64,000 bases of DNA from Zanthoxylum bungeanum (Eukaryota; Streptophyta; Magnoliopsida; Sapindales; Rutaceae), in contig SKCR01001840.1 in assembly GCA_019454045.1 (NCBI GenBank), forward strand, positions 84,144 through 148,143, written 5' to 3'. Every line of letters begins with the position of its first letter. Positions within the stretch are counted from its first letter, which is position 1. This document shows positions 9,944-21,955 of the stretch, one piece after another. The notes beneath the pieces were generated by a model. The model did no database searches, was not told the DNA's origin, and saw nothing but the letters and a program-made list of their open reading frames with translations. The position numbers and the translations under genes are program-made.

Positions 9944-12706
9944 TGTTGGTGTTTGCTAAGGTCCCAAGATCATTAAACAAGCATGAAACAAGTGCGAATA
10001 CAACAAGGGAGTTGTGGAATACTCACATCGATTGGTTGAGCGACGCGCGAGGCAACAAAAATCTTCACTGCCTTCCTTACTGCTCACGGCAAACTGCAGT
10101 TTTGGCCTCCAAGGATTCGGCTTTGGATCATCTTCATCAAGCTCCAAGCTTCGTCAAATGATTCCCGGCTCATGGGTGGACTTCCCTATCACCTTCGCAT
10201 GATTCTCTTGAAAAATCATCACTCTTGCTTCCTTAGCTCACGGTTTCTCCCCAAAAAAAACCAGTGAAGAATTGGGTCCAAGACCGTGAAGGAGAGATGA
10301 AGGAGTTTTGGCTCCAAAAAGAAAAGAGAGAGATGGAAATGTGTTGTCTAATTTTGGTAATTAATTTCTAAAACATATAACAAAATTTTGCTTTAAAAAG
10401 TCAAACAATCAAAGCCTTAAATGCCAACCACCAACATCAATCAATCAATCCATCAATCAATCAAATCAAGTGACAAGTTGTCACATCACTCAAAGTGACT
10501 AATGATTTGACGCTTGATGCGACTAGCGATTTGACGCTTGATTTGACTTGCGTGCCGCACTCGAATTCGAAATGCGAATGCGCTCATAAATAATCTCGGG
10601 CTCGGGTTCGCTAATTCCAAATTAACAAATTTTATGTTGCGTCGTAATTAAATGATTATGCCTAGCGAAGTCACTATTAATGTCGCTAATGAATTAATTC
10701 TAAATTAATTCGTTCGCCCAAATTAAAATCTAATTTTAATTCCGTGTCGAAATCCAATTTCTTATAATATATCGAATATATTATTTAATCGATTAATTCC
10801 AAATAACCGTTATCCCTATTTAATTGATATTTTATCCCAGATAAAATATCTCCGCAATTAATCCCAGATTAATTTTCTCTCTCATCATATTAATCCCAGA
10901 TTAATAAAAGTGCGAGTCATACGTCATCGGTGAATCTTCGGGAAGCGACCCATGAGATCCCCGGATATGTTGGCAGTAAATTCGGTCGTCGGACTATCCG
11001 AACACGTAAGTACCTAGTACTACGTTTGTACCGATTTACAAGACAATGTTGGCTTCTAGCAAAGCCCCATGCCTACCCAATTCTCCATAAATATCCTTAC
11101 AGAAATAAAGGATCTATGTCAGGCGTAGTATACGTAGTATTGCGTATGTCAATCCAGTATCGAATGATCACGTGCTAGGCCTGGGGCTAGCATTGTGTAT
11201 GCCCCGTACGAAGCACATGTCGGATGTATGGTAACTAGTCTCTATAATCGGATGAACCTGACCATGTCATTTTATCTTGATGACTGCAGTACTTAAAAGT
11301 ACTAGTACCGTATCCTTCGTGACCATCATCTCCATATGATTGGAGTGACACTTCCGTCTTGACATCACACCCAACACACTACGATTCTCAATATACCCTA
11401 CATAGGCGTACACAGAACCTGTTAAAGCCCTGGACGACCGCAACCAAAGTATATTGATTGTCGCAATTATTAGCGGTGCAAGTCTCAGGTTAAGACCAAA
11501 TACACCTACCCTGATTTCGGACTTCCATAGACACATAGTCATACTACCAATGGAATTACGAGGGGGTCTATCCAGAGCGAAGTTGTTTCCCGTACCATCG
11601 GTAAAACACAACCTCATATACACTTGCATGAGTATCCTATACCCAAATATATTAGAACTATGCCGTTAGACCCGGCCGGCGGTTCTGTTCCGGTTCGAAA
11701 CCGAACCGGCCGGTTTCCGGTTCCACAAGTGTGGAATCGGAACCAAACTGGTTAATTCCGGTTCGGTTCCGGTTCCACACTTAAGTGGAACCGGAACCGT
11801 TAAACCGTAAACCGAACCGGTTGGTTCCGGTTAGGTTACCGTTTTTTTTTTTTTTTTTTTAATAATAATTTTAAAAAATAGAAAAAATTCTATAATCGTA
11901 ATGTTTTTTCAAACCATCAAATCATTTTTATAGAATATTTTTTTATAAAATTCTTTAACATAGAATCCTTTTTATAGCCAACTCTTGGCTAGTGCTTTCT
12001 TTATATAAGCGATGTGGGATATTTGTTATTTGGCTATTGTGTCCCACATCGCTTAAATGAAGAAGTCAATAACCAAGAGTTGGTTATAAAAAAGATGTGG
12101 ACATTCATGTTTTAGTATTGCAATTTTAAACCTCATTATTATTAATAATAAAAATTGAGATTTACTTGTGGAACCTTACGATTCAAGTAATTTTTTTTTT
12201 TTAATTTCGGTTCCAACCGGAACCGTTACGGTTCCGGTTGGAACTGCTGGAACCGTTCGGTTCCAGCGGTTCCAACCGGTTCGGTTAGGTGTGAGAACCC
12301 TAACCGAACCGGTCAGGTTCCAGTTCGGTTCCGGAACCGGTTGGAACCGGAACCGTCCGGTTCCAACCGGTTCGGTTCCGGTTCCGAACCGGAACTTGGC
12401 CGGGTCTATATGCCGTTGTGCCCTCACAACGCGCACAAGGGTAATACTAGTCTTTTACGTATTTATCGATGTCCAATCTCGATAATACTCTGACTAGGGA
12501 TATTTAATGATTTATCCTTCGTGGATTGATACTGTCTCATATCATTCTCAATTCAGGAACAAATCACAGGGACCTCCTATCATTTATATATCTTGGTGAT
12601 CTAATCATAAATGATAAGAGTGCAATATCCTTGTCACATAGTTAATTTGTACAACAACACCATGATTTGTACAAATAATGACGCTATGGGTCATAATTGT
12701 CCAACA
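9944..12706 (-). mobile_element. Solo copia LTR in Gypsy-1, minus strand
   Basis: Full-length copy of the Copia-A LTR family in reverse orientation, bounded by the perfect duplication AATAA (9939-9943, 12707-12711). The minus-strand start TGTTGGACAATTATGACC reads from 12706 leftwards. After removal of the hAT insertion at 11667-12408 and its 8-bp duplication the LTR is about 2.0 kb, equal to the other intact copies. Confidence 0.93.
11667..12408. mobile_element. hAT-type MITE with CCGGTTC subterminal repeats
   Basis: A 742-bp element with 11-bp terminal inverted repeats (TAGACCCGGCC at both ends) and a perfect 8-bp duplication TATGCCGT (11659-11666, 12409-12416), the hAT hallmark. Both ends are filled with degenerate ccggttcggttcc repeats, as expected of subterminal transposase-binding sites. 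The AT-rich centre holds a second inverted repeat (about 11975-12095) around 'agcgatgtgggac'. There is no transposase, so it is non-autonomous. Confidence 0.93.
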
Positions 12707-14140
12707 AATAATGGGCTGACTTATATATCTCATAAATCGTACGCATCTCATTCATATCATGCATACACGCATCATGTTAACCCTGTGTCTTAAAAGCCAT
12801 CATAGATATCCGTTGGTTTGAAAAAAAAAGATTTGTCAAGAAGAGTTTAGCAAACATGGATATCGAGAAAAGGAAGCCGAGAAACATAAATTTTTACGGC
12901 AAGGATAGAAAGACCATGGTGGGCCCGAAGAAAAAGAAAAAAAAAGACAAAAAAAGAAAAAAAAAAGGGAGAAAAAGACAAAAAAAGACAAAAAAAAAAA
13001 AAAGAAAAAAAAACTGTTTGTTTTTAGTTCTTGATAGTTAGACATAAGTCCAATGATGAAATCGTTTGCTTTAGGATGAAATCTTAGAAACGATAAACTC
13101 TTGATGTGCTTTTATCTGATACTTTGAGTGATTGATCTATGTTAGACTCGTAAGCACTTCACTATAGGATCTTAGCGGTGAAAACCTGAGTAGTTGGCAA
13201 GGTGACTAGTTGAAGAATTGTAGGTTGGTGAATGACTGTTTGCTTAGATCTCTATCTTGATTTGCTTATGTTATGATGTGTGGTATGGTTGAAAATGAAA
13301 GAAAAGTCTCTAAGGAAAAGAATTGAACCACCTATAACCGATAAGCGTGAAGCTACCCATGGGCGAGTATTAGGACCACCATGAGGAGAAATGCTACCTT
13401 AAAGGGTAGGTGTTGAAAAAAAAAAAAAAGAAAAAAAAATTCAAAATGAAAAAAAAAAGACAAAATAGAAAGAAAACCATGCCACATTGAGCTCGGGAAA
13501 GCAACTACAGGCATAATTGAGACATCTAGGTTGGTTTGACCCATCAATCCCAGTTTTTTGACGAAATCATTGAGTTGGCTTACCTGGGGATGAATCTGCA
13601 AAGGAACCTTTGCGCACACACACTTTGAGTCTGGCTTAGATCATTTATTCAAAGACTTGGATTTGAGTTGCGTTCAATGTTTTGAAGGTTCTTTGGTTTC
13701 AATACTGAGCATTCTTTGAGGATAATAATATGTATAACTATTGAGACTATTTTATAGCTTGTAATATGGCATGATGATATGGAATGCCACATCACGTGGC
13801 TCACCTTGACCTAGTGCAAACAGCGGAGAGCAGAAAGCTAAATCAAGACTGGGGGCCACCAGTCTACCACCTCACGAATCAGAGGCGTAATGAGATATTG
13901 AGTCATGGACTAAAGGAAACTGAGCAATTACCAGAAGAGAATTGACAGAAAGAAACTGTATGCGGGCCCCGGGGGCGACCAAAGACAGTTATAGGCGAGA
14001 AGCACCGAAGAGCACAAGGAAGACCTAACCCATCGGAATAGGAAACACATTCATGCATGCAAGCATACACGTCATATACACGCAATCTTTGTCTTGTTTT
14101 TGTTCACAAGTTTTAAAGAAAATGAGATAGCGGCAAATGC
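12707..14140 (+). other. Gypsy-1 internal region without recognisable genes
   Basis: No gag-pol similarity is visible. The stretch contains two A-rich, purine-only low-complexity tracts (about 12920-13015 and 13410-13465), which produce meaningless Lys- or Phe-rich frames. The rest looks like decayed non-coding internal sequence of the element. Confidence 0.6.
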
Positions 14141-14520
14141 AACAGCAACATAGCATCATCAGTTTGGGGATGAGTCTCAGGGTCGAGGCCCACATCAGCA
14201 TCAGTTTGGGGATGAGTCCTAGGGCGAGGCCCACATCAACATCAATATCAGTCTAGGGGCGAGGCCCACATCAGTATCAGTCTAGGGGCGAGGCCCATAT
14301 CAGCATCAGTTTAGGGATGAGTCCCAGGGTCGAGGCCCACATCAGTTTCAATTTTGGGGATGAGTCCTAGGGTCGAGGCCCACATCAGCATCAGTTTGGG
14401 GATGAGTCCCAGGGTCGAGGCCCATATCAGTATCAGTTTTGGGGATGAGTCACAGGGCCGAGGCCCACATCATTAGCAGTTTTGGGGATGAGTCCCAAGG
14501 TCGAAGCCCATAATCAACAG
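14140..14520 (+). repeat. Tandem array, ~42-bp unit (Gypsy-1 array 1)
   Basis: About eight degenerate units built on 'agtttggggatgag' ... 'gtcgaggcccacatc'. Unit length varies by a few bases, because some copies have short 'tctaggggcgaggccc' versions. It lies in the part of the element that corresponds to the 3' untranslated region. Confidence 0.85.
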
Positions 14521-14779
14521 TTTGGGAATAAAGCTCACACTCAGCACGGATCGGGAACAAAGCCCAGGGAATAAATCCCACATTCAGTACAACTAGGGAA
14601 CAAAGCCCACAGTCAACACAGCTCAGGGAATAAAGCCCGCATTCAGTATAACTCATGAACAAAGCACATAGTCTACACAGTTCGGTAACAAGACCCGGGG
14701 GTCACAGCACCTCGCCATAAATCTCAACTCAATTCAGGGAACAAGACCCTCATCTCAACTCAGTAACGGTTCGGAAATG

Positions 14780-15150
14780 GACCACTAACACGTCATCAGC
14801 ATGCCGAAAATGGCACTCCGGAAATGGAGCACGGTTAAAAAATGAGCCACATTCTCACATAGCACGGTTCGGAAAGGGACCACTACCACAGCAGAAGCCG
14901 AAAATGGCGCTCCAAAATGGAGCACACACAACAGATGCCGAAAATGGCACTCCAAAATGGAGCACACACAACACATGCCGAAAATGGTGCTCCAAAATGG
15001 AGCACACACATCAGATGCCAAAAATGGCGCTCCGAAAATGGAGCATAGTTCGAGAATGGACAATCATCACATCAGCGACGCCTCAGAAATGAGGTTTAGC
15101 ATGCCGAAAATGGCACTCCGAGAATGGAGTACGGTTCGGGAATGGATCAC
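14780..15150 (+). repeat. Tandem array, 40-bp unit (Gypsy-1 array 2)
   Basis: The best-preserved part (about 14897-15060) has four units starting gccgaaaatggcgctcc and ending gagcacacacaacag. More diverged units extend on both sides. Confidence 0.85.
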
Positions 15151-15179
15151 CTCACAGCATGGTTCGAGAACGAATCATC

Positions 15180-15482
15180 ACATCATCAGTTTTAGTCTTG
15201 CCGGGTATGGCACTCTGGGGGCGAGGCCCACATCATTATCCGTAGCAGTCTTGCCGGGTATGGCACTCTGGGGCCGAGGCCCACATCATTATCAGTATCA
15301 AGTCTGGCCGGGTATGGCACTCTGAGGGCGAGGCCCATATTAGCATCAGTATCAGTCTTTCCGGGTATGGCACTCTGGGGGCGAGGCCCATATTAGCATC
15401 AGTATCAGTTTTTCCGGGTATGGCACTCCGGGTATGGATACATCATGATCATTTTTACCGGGTATGGCACTCCGGGTATGGA
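15180..15482 (+). repeat. Tandem array, ~55-bp unit (Gypsy-1 array 3)
   Basis: Five to six units contain 'tgccgggtatggcactctgg' followed by 'gcgaggccca' and a short atcagtatcag spacer of variable length. Confidence 0.85.
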
Positions 15483-15489
15483 GACATCA

Positions 15490-16135
15490 GCATCAGTATG
15501 TCGAGAATGGAAATCCGAGAATGGAGCAGAGTTCGAGAATGAACAAGCCAAGAATGGTAATCCGAGAATGGAGCAGAGTTCGAGAATGAACAACCCAAGA
15601 ATGGTAATCCGAGAATGGAGCAGAGTTCGAGAATGAACAAGCCAAGAATGGTAATCCGAGAATGGAGCAGAGTTCAAGAATGAACAAGCCGAGAATGGTA
15701 ATCTGAGAATGGAGCAGAGTTCGAGAATAAACAAGCCGAGAATGGCAATATGAGAATGGAACAAGGTTCGAGAATGAACAAGCCGAGAATTGCAATCCGA
15801 GAATGGAACAAGGTTCGAGAATGAACAAGCCGAGAATTGCAATCCGAGAATGGAACAAGGTTTGAGAATGAACAAGCCGAGAATGGCAATCCGAGAATAG
15901 AGCAAGGTTCGAGAATGAACAAGCCAAGAATGGAAATCCAAGAATGGAGCAAGGTTCGAGAATAAACAAGCCGAGAATGGCAATCCGAGAGTGACAATCC
16001 GAGAATGGAGCAAGGTTCGAGAATGAACAAGCCAAGAATGGCAATCCGAGAATGGAACAAGGTTCGAGAATGAACAAGCCGAGAATGGCAACCCGAGAAT
16101 GGAGCAGAGTTCGAGAATGAACAAGCCGGGAATGA
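15490..16135 (+). repeat. Tandem array, 47-bp unit (Gypsy-1 array 4)
   Basis: About 13-14 units built on 'cgagaatggagcagagttcg' plus 'agaatgaacaagcc'. The start points 15541, 15588, 15635 and 15682 give an exact 47-bp period. Because 47 is not a multiple of 3 and the unit lacks minus-strand stops, all three minus frames stay open for 175-255 codons. These are an artefact of the repeat, not genes. Confidence 0.93.
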
Positions 16136-16199
16136 CACTCCGAGAATGGAAACACAGTTTGGGAATGAACAACCAGGAATGGCACTCCGAGAATGGAGC

Positions 16200-16445
16200 A
16201 CGGTTCAGGAATGCACCACCTCACAGTAACGGTTCGAGAATGGACCACCTTACAGTAACGGTTCAGGAATGGACCACATCACAGTAACGGTTTGGGAATG
16301 GACGCCCTTACAGTAACGGTTCAGGAATGGAACACATCACAGTAACGGTTCGGGAATAGGCCACCTCACAGTAACGGTTCGGGAATGGACCATCTCACAG
16401 TAACGGTTCGGGAATGGACCACCTCACATAATGGTTCGGGAATGA
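16200..16445 (+). repeat. Tandem array, 29-bp unit (Gypsy-1 array 5)
   Basis: About eight units of ggttcgggaatggaccacc plus tcacagtaac. The array ends about 160 bp before the polypurine tract and right LTR. Confidence 0.9.
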
Positions 16446-16602
16446 ACCAGGGGTCGCAACACCTCACCACCAAATCAACTCAACTCAAAGCAACAGGCAA
16501 GTCAAGTGGCAGCTGGCGAGCCAGGTAAGTAAAAATGCATTGCATAACTTTGATAGGATTGTCATTGTCACACTGCACAAGTCCCATCAAAGTGGGGGCG
16601 AC

Positions 16603-18752
16603 TGTAGGCACTGCATTTTTGCATATAAGTCCCGATGATGAGTCTCACATGGAGACACTACCTCTTTAATTGTGGAAGCCGTGGGAAACAAACGTCGGAA
16701 GGGAAGAGTCAAGAATTGACATTTCTGTTGGATTTAATTCGCTGGATTAGCTTCGGGTTCGCTTGTTGTACCACTGTTTCAAAACACACCCTTAGCCCAA
16801 ACCCCCAAAAACCACACACCAAGCCCACACATCACCAAAGCCACACGCCCAAGCCCGTTAAATCACTTCCCTAAAAAATCCACACATTAAACAATCAAAC
16901 CAAATCACCTTCCAAAATTAAATTAAATCTCATTCCAAAATTAAATAAATCCCCTTCCTAAATTAAAGAAATATCATCAAATACTTTCCTAATCCACTTA
17001 AAATACATTCCCTAATTAAAAGATACAAATCAAATAATATCCCCACTAAAAGAGAAAAAATCAAAATTAAATTAAAACACTTCCCTAATTAAAAGATTTT
17101 CCTTATCACATAATAATTTAAAAAATATCTCCTAATTAATACACAAATCCTTTCCCTATTCACAAAAGGTAAACCCATCCATTTGCCTATAAAAAGAACC
17201 CCTCACCAACATTAAAAGCCCTAGCTCAAATCTCACAAAGATATACAAAGAAAATAACTCAGCTAATACACGCAATTACCGTAGCTCATTCATCTTAATA
17301 ACACATCAAATAAACCCTAGCTTTCGGCCATTCTCTCTTCTTTCCCATGCATCTCACGTATCTCTCAAACAAATAAACCCATGTACGCCCTTTCTCTCTC
17401 TGGAACCTCCCTCGGCCCCTCACCTCTCTCCATCCACTCTCGGCAACCCACTCACGCAATTTGCCTACACCAGCCTGCTCCACACGTTGCAGCCCACCAA
17501 CACGTCAACAACCCCTAACCCCACAAACATTCAGCCACTCACGATACACACTCATAACACATAAGCCACCTAGCCTCACTCAAATTAGCCTCAACTCACG
17601 CAAAATAGACCTGCAAATAGCCCAGTCCACGCAAATCACCACCATATAACAGTAGCCATTCACAGCCCCTTTATAGTCGCATACAGCCCTTGCAAAACAC
17701 AGCCTAAAACTGCCGAAAATTGCCCAGAAAAACTGCCCAGAAACTGCTCAGAAAACTGTCCAGAAAATTACCAAAAAATAGTGACCATAAAATACAACAC
17801 AAACAGCAGCGAAACGGAGTGAAAACAGCAGCCGAAACAACGAGGAAAAAATGTTGGATTAGTGAACCAGGAAAGTTACGGAATATCAACCCTTCCGACG
17901 GCCGTGTAACGCGCTTTCAAGAGACGACAAAAGAGGTTAGACCTTAGGGCACCTTCTTTATTTATTATTCTTCGTTTTTTATTTATTTTAATATATTATC
18001 GCATGAGAGTCGTTTGTTGATGCATGATGTGAATTCCGGGTGAACGGAATGCTTGTTCTCTTTTGTGGTATATCGGATGGAAACTCGGACGTAAATTCTG
18101 TAGCCGATTCTAAATGGACGGTATTGCGGTTTGCACTCGGGATACAATGCCACATACCACTTAAGAGACACACGTATTTCATTTCATCCAAACATGTATG
18201 CGAGCATGATTTAGTCTAGTATGTTATTTATTCTTTTTAAGCATGATTTAGTATAGTATGTTATTTATTTTTAAACATGATTTAGTTGTTTATTTTTAAA
18301 AGCATTAGTAGTTATTTGTTTTGCGTTTGGAATTTACATTGAGTTTATGTTGTTGTTTGCTTTTCGCATTATATAATTGAAATATGTTCATGAGATTGTC
18401 GTGTGTTGTCGTGTGTTTTGAGGACTTACTTTCCAAGCATGCAAACTTAGACATAGGATTTATCCTTATGAACATGAACTAGATGTAGGTTGTTCTTGAG
18501 CAAGTTGCGTAGATTCGGTTAAGATATTGCACAAATCACATCATTACAAGTGGCATAAGTAAGAGACCATTCCGAACCCAACAGGTTTGAGGTCTTCCCT
18601 TGCGAGGGGTGAGTACGGCCTTAAACCTTTGTCCTGGTTCACACCGGGTGGCGACTCCATGTTATTTCTCCGGTTTAGTTCCCCGTGAGCTATTGCGTAC
18701 TCCCAACTAGGCCGCGAGCCTAAAACAACGTCGTCAAGTTCTGTGTCCTACA
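16603..18752 (+). repeat. Gypsy-1 3' LTR
   Basis: Near-duplicate of the left LTR, directly preceded by the polypurine tract at about 16589-16602. TATA box at 17188-17194. It is followed by GTATG and then by the rest of the Copia-A LTR. Confidence 0.93.
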
Positions 18753-18757
18753 GTATG

Positions 18758-19646
18758 ATTCGAGCATAATTAATCTGGGATTAATTACGGAGAGATTTTA
18801 TCTAGGATAAAATACTATTTGAAGAGAGAGAACGATTAATTTAGAATTAATCGATAAAATAATATATTCGATATATTAAACGAAATTAGATTTTGACGCG
18901 GAATTAAAATTGGATTTTAATTCGGGCAATTGAATTAATTTAGAATTAATTCGCTAGCGACGTGAATAGTAATTTTGCTAGGCATAATTATTTAATTAAA
19001 TTTGATTTAATTACATTGCAACGGAAAGTTCGTTAATTCGGAATTAGCGAACCTGAGCCCTGGATGTGTCACGAGTCCACTCGGATTTTGAATCAAGTGG
19101 AGCCCACATGTCACATCAGTTGTCACATCACTCGTCACTTTAGTTACTTTTGTTGATGGGTTTTGGTGAGAATGATGATGACTTGCCTTACACACTTCCT
19201 AAACTTGATGGCTTGATTGACTAATACCAAATGTTTGGTATATGATTATTAGATTTTTGAAATCAAAAACCAAGTCAACACAACTCATTCCATCTCTCTC
19301 CCTCTCGGTTTTTTGAAGAAAAACACTATCTCCATTTTCTTGCTCTTGACCGAAACTAGGAGGAAGAAAAGTTAGAAGTTTTGGTGCAAAATTTCTAAGT
19401 TGCTAGCACATTAAGGAATCATCCAAGGTGATAGAGAAACCATCCCAAAAGTTTGGAATTAAAGCATAAAGCTTGGAGCTTGGACTTCATCCCCAAATTG
19501 GAGCTTGGCCGAAAACTTGGAGAAGAAAATTTTCAATTTGATGCATCTTAAATGCGTTCATTGTAAGTATGATTCCGCCATACTTCTTTATGTTTTCACA
19601 TGTTTTATGCTTAAATATGATCTTGGGAATGCCTTAGAAACCAACA
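18758..19646 (+). mobile_element. Copia-A 3' LTR, second half
   Basis: The Copia-A LTR continues at attcgagcataattaatctg and ends aaaccaaca at 19646. Together with 4464-5510 the LTR is 1.94 kb. It is followed not by host DNA but by internal copia sequence of a second copy. Confidence 0.9.
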
Positions 19647-21955
19647 ATATGTACTAATGTGCAGGATCTGCAGATTAGCAGGAGACTGGCCTCAGGAGAG
19701 ATTGACCTCCACGTTGGAAATGGGACACGAGTCGCCGTTTTGGCCGTTGGTACTTTTTTTTTGGAACTGCCCTCGGGGCATGTACTTAAACTTACAGACT
19801 GTTATTATGTACCTAGTTTGACTAGGAATATTTTTTCTGTATCTATGTTAGCCCAATGTGGGTATACTTTTGTATTTGGAAACACTGGGTGTTTTATGTA
19901 TAAAAATGATATGGAAATTTGCACTACTGATGTAAATAATGGTCTTTATATTTTGAATATAAATCAATCTCAAACATATAATGTAACAAACAAAAGGCTT
20001 AAAGTAAGTAACAAAGATGAAACTTACATGTGGCATTGTCGTCTGGGACACATAAACAAGACACGTATATCCACACTTTCGAAGAGTGGGTACTTGGACG
20101 GATTTGATCCAAATTCATATGACCTATGCGAATCTTGTTTATTAGGCAAGATGCCTAAATTACTTTTTAGCGTTAAGGGTGCACGTGCCACCGAACTGTT
20201 AGCCCTCGTTCATAGTGACGTATGTGGGCTCATGTCTAGCCAGGCTAGAGGTGGATATGAATACTTCGTAACCTTTACGGATGATGCATCGCGTTATGGT
20301 TATGTGTATCTTATGAGACACAAGTCGGAAACCTTTGAGAAATTCAAAGAGTTTCGACACGAAGTAGAAAAATAGACCGGCAAAAGTATTAAGATATTAC
20401 GGTCGGACCGTGGTGGCGAATACTTAAGCAATGAGTTTCTTGATTACTTGAAAGAATATGGTATTCTTTCACAGTGGACTCCTCCAGGAACACCGTAATT
20501 AAACGGTGTGTCTGAACAGAGAAACCAAACTTTGTTAGACATGGTAAGGTCTATGATGAGTCGCACAGAGCTACCTATTTCCTTCTGGGGATATGCATTG
20601 AACAGTGCAATACTTATTTTGAATAAGTTTCCTTCAAAGTCTGTTCAACAGACTCTGTATGAAATATGGACAGGAAAGAAACCGGGTTTCTCAATCCTGA
20701 AGATTTGGGGTTGCTGGGCATACGTCAAACATTTGGAAGGTACCAAACTAGAACCTAAATCGATAAATGCCTATTTGTAGGATATCATAGGGAAACCGAA
20801 GGATATTACTTCTATCACCCACAAGAGAACAAAGTATTTGTTGCTCTACATGCGTTTTTCCTTGAGAAGGAATTCCTAAATGTAGTGATAAGTGGGAGGA
20901 AAGTAGAACTCGATGAAAATCGGAGTGATATTGTTCCTGGCACAGAATCCTTAACGGAACATGAACAGTCCATCAGGGATGAGACTGTACCACAATCTTC
21001 GAATACACAAGAACCGCGTAGGTCGGAGAGAGTCAAAAAACAACCTGAGAGGTATGTGTTTCTGATCTCACTTCCTGTGGATATTAATCTTATTGAGGAA
21101 GACGAGCCGGCTACGTATGAGGAAGCGATACAAGGTATCGACTCTGTTTATGGCAAGATGCCATGAATTCCGAAATGGATTCCATGTACAACAACCAAGT
21201 TTGGACACTGGTTGATGCACCAGAAGGCGTAAAGCCTATTGGTTGCAAATGGGTCTTCAAGAAGAAGGCTAACATGGATGGAAACGTACAAACGTACAAA
21301 GCTAGGCTTGTAGCGAAAGGGTATCGTCAACGACATGGTGTCGATTACGACAAAACTATTTCACCTGTTGCCATGATTAAATCCATTAGGATAATGCTTG
21401 TTATAGCTGCATATTTTGATTACGAGATATGGCAGATAGACGTCAAAACTGCTTTCCTTGATTACGAGATATGGCAGATAGACGTCAAAACTGCTTCCCG
21501 TCAAAGTCGCAATCTGGGTACGTGTTTTGTTTGAATAACAGAGCAGTACGCTGGAAATCTTCCAAGCAAGAGACTGTTGACGATTCAACAACAGAAGCGG
21601 ATTACATTATTGCAGCTGAAGTAGCAAAAGAGGCAATTTGGATCCGTAAATTCCTAATTGGATTAGGAGTAATTCTGTTAGCAGCTAAGCCCGTTCCATT
21701 GTATTGTGACAATAACGGGGCTATAACGCAGGCTAAGGAACCGCAGTCCCATCAACGATCCAAGCATGTTCTTCGATGTTTCCATCTGATTCGTGAGATC
21801 ATACATCGTGGCGATGTGAAGATCGAGAAGGTCGTATCAGAGGACAACATTACAGATCCGCTGACGAAAGCTATTCCTCCGTAAAAGTTTGAGCGACATG
21901 TACATAGTTCAGGTGTTAGATGCTTGAGTGACTGGCTATAGGCCAAGTGGGAGAT
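19647..21955 (+). pseudogene. Copia-B: 5'-truncated, internally deleted copia polyprotein
   Basis: The sequence starts directly after the LTR at the protease/integrase border; leader, gag and protease are missing. Integrase (19659-20375, DDE motifs HSDVCGL, FTDDASRYG) is stopped by TAG near 20373. The integrase C-terminus is in pieces at 20508-20780 and 20885-21166. The RT N-terminus (21163-21500) ends in a 42-bp in-frame tandem duplication encoding YEIWQIDVKTA (21418-21459, 21460-21500), then jumps straight to RNase H (21505-21884), so the YVDD box is deleted. RNase H keeps TEADYIIAAEVA and YCDNNGAITQ. The copy is dead but useful as a reference for Copia-A mutations. Confidence 0.88.

Larger units (their letters stand above)
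5511..18752 (+). mobile_element. Gypsy-1: non-coding LTR retrotransposon (Tat-like), nested
   Basis: A complete element bounded by two ~2.1-kb LTRs (5511-7631 and 16603-18752; TGTAGGCA...TCCTACA) and a perfect 5-bp duplication GTATG (5506-5510, 18753-18757) that lies inside the Copia-A LTR. It has a primer-binding site after the left LTR and a polypurine tract (aaagtgggggcgac) before the right LTR. No gag or pol domain is visible. It contains two solo copia LTRs and ~2.3 kb of minisatellite arrays. It shares primer-binding site and leader with Gypsy-3, so it is best described as a large non-autonomous derivative mobilised by a Tat-type helper (inference). Confidence 0.9.

Noticed and set aside
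12168..12485. Val/Pro-rich repeat protein on the plus strand and Gly/Thr-rich one on the minus strand
   Set aside because: Produced by the ccggttc repeats of the hAT MITE.
12836..13041. Phe-rich and Lys-rich frames on opposite strands
   Set aside because: Translation of an A-rich purine tract; low-complexity sequence, not a gene.
15405..16248. Long minus-strand frames of 255, 251 and 175 codons
   Set aside because: They lie in a 47-bp tandem array and encode the same periodic peptide in three frames; no domain, no start context.
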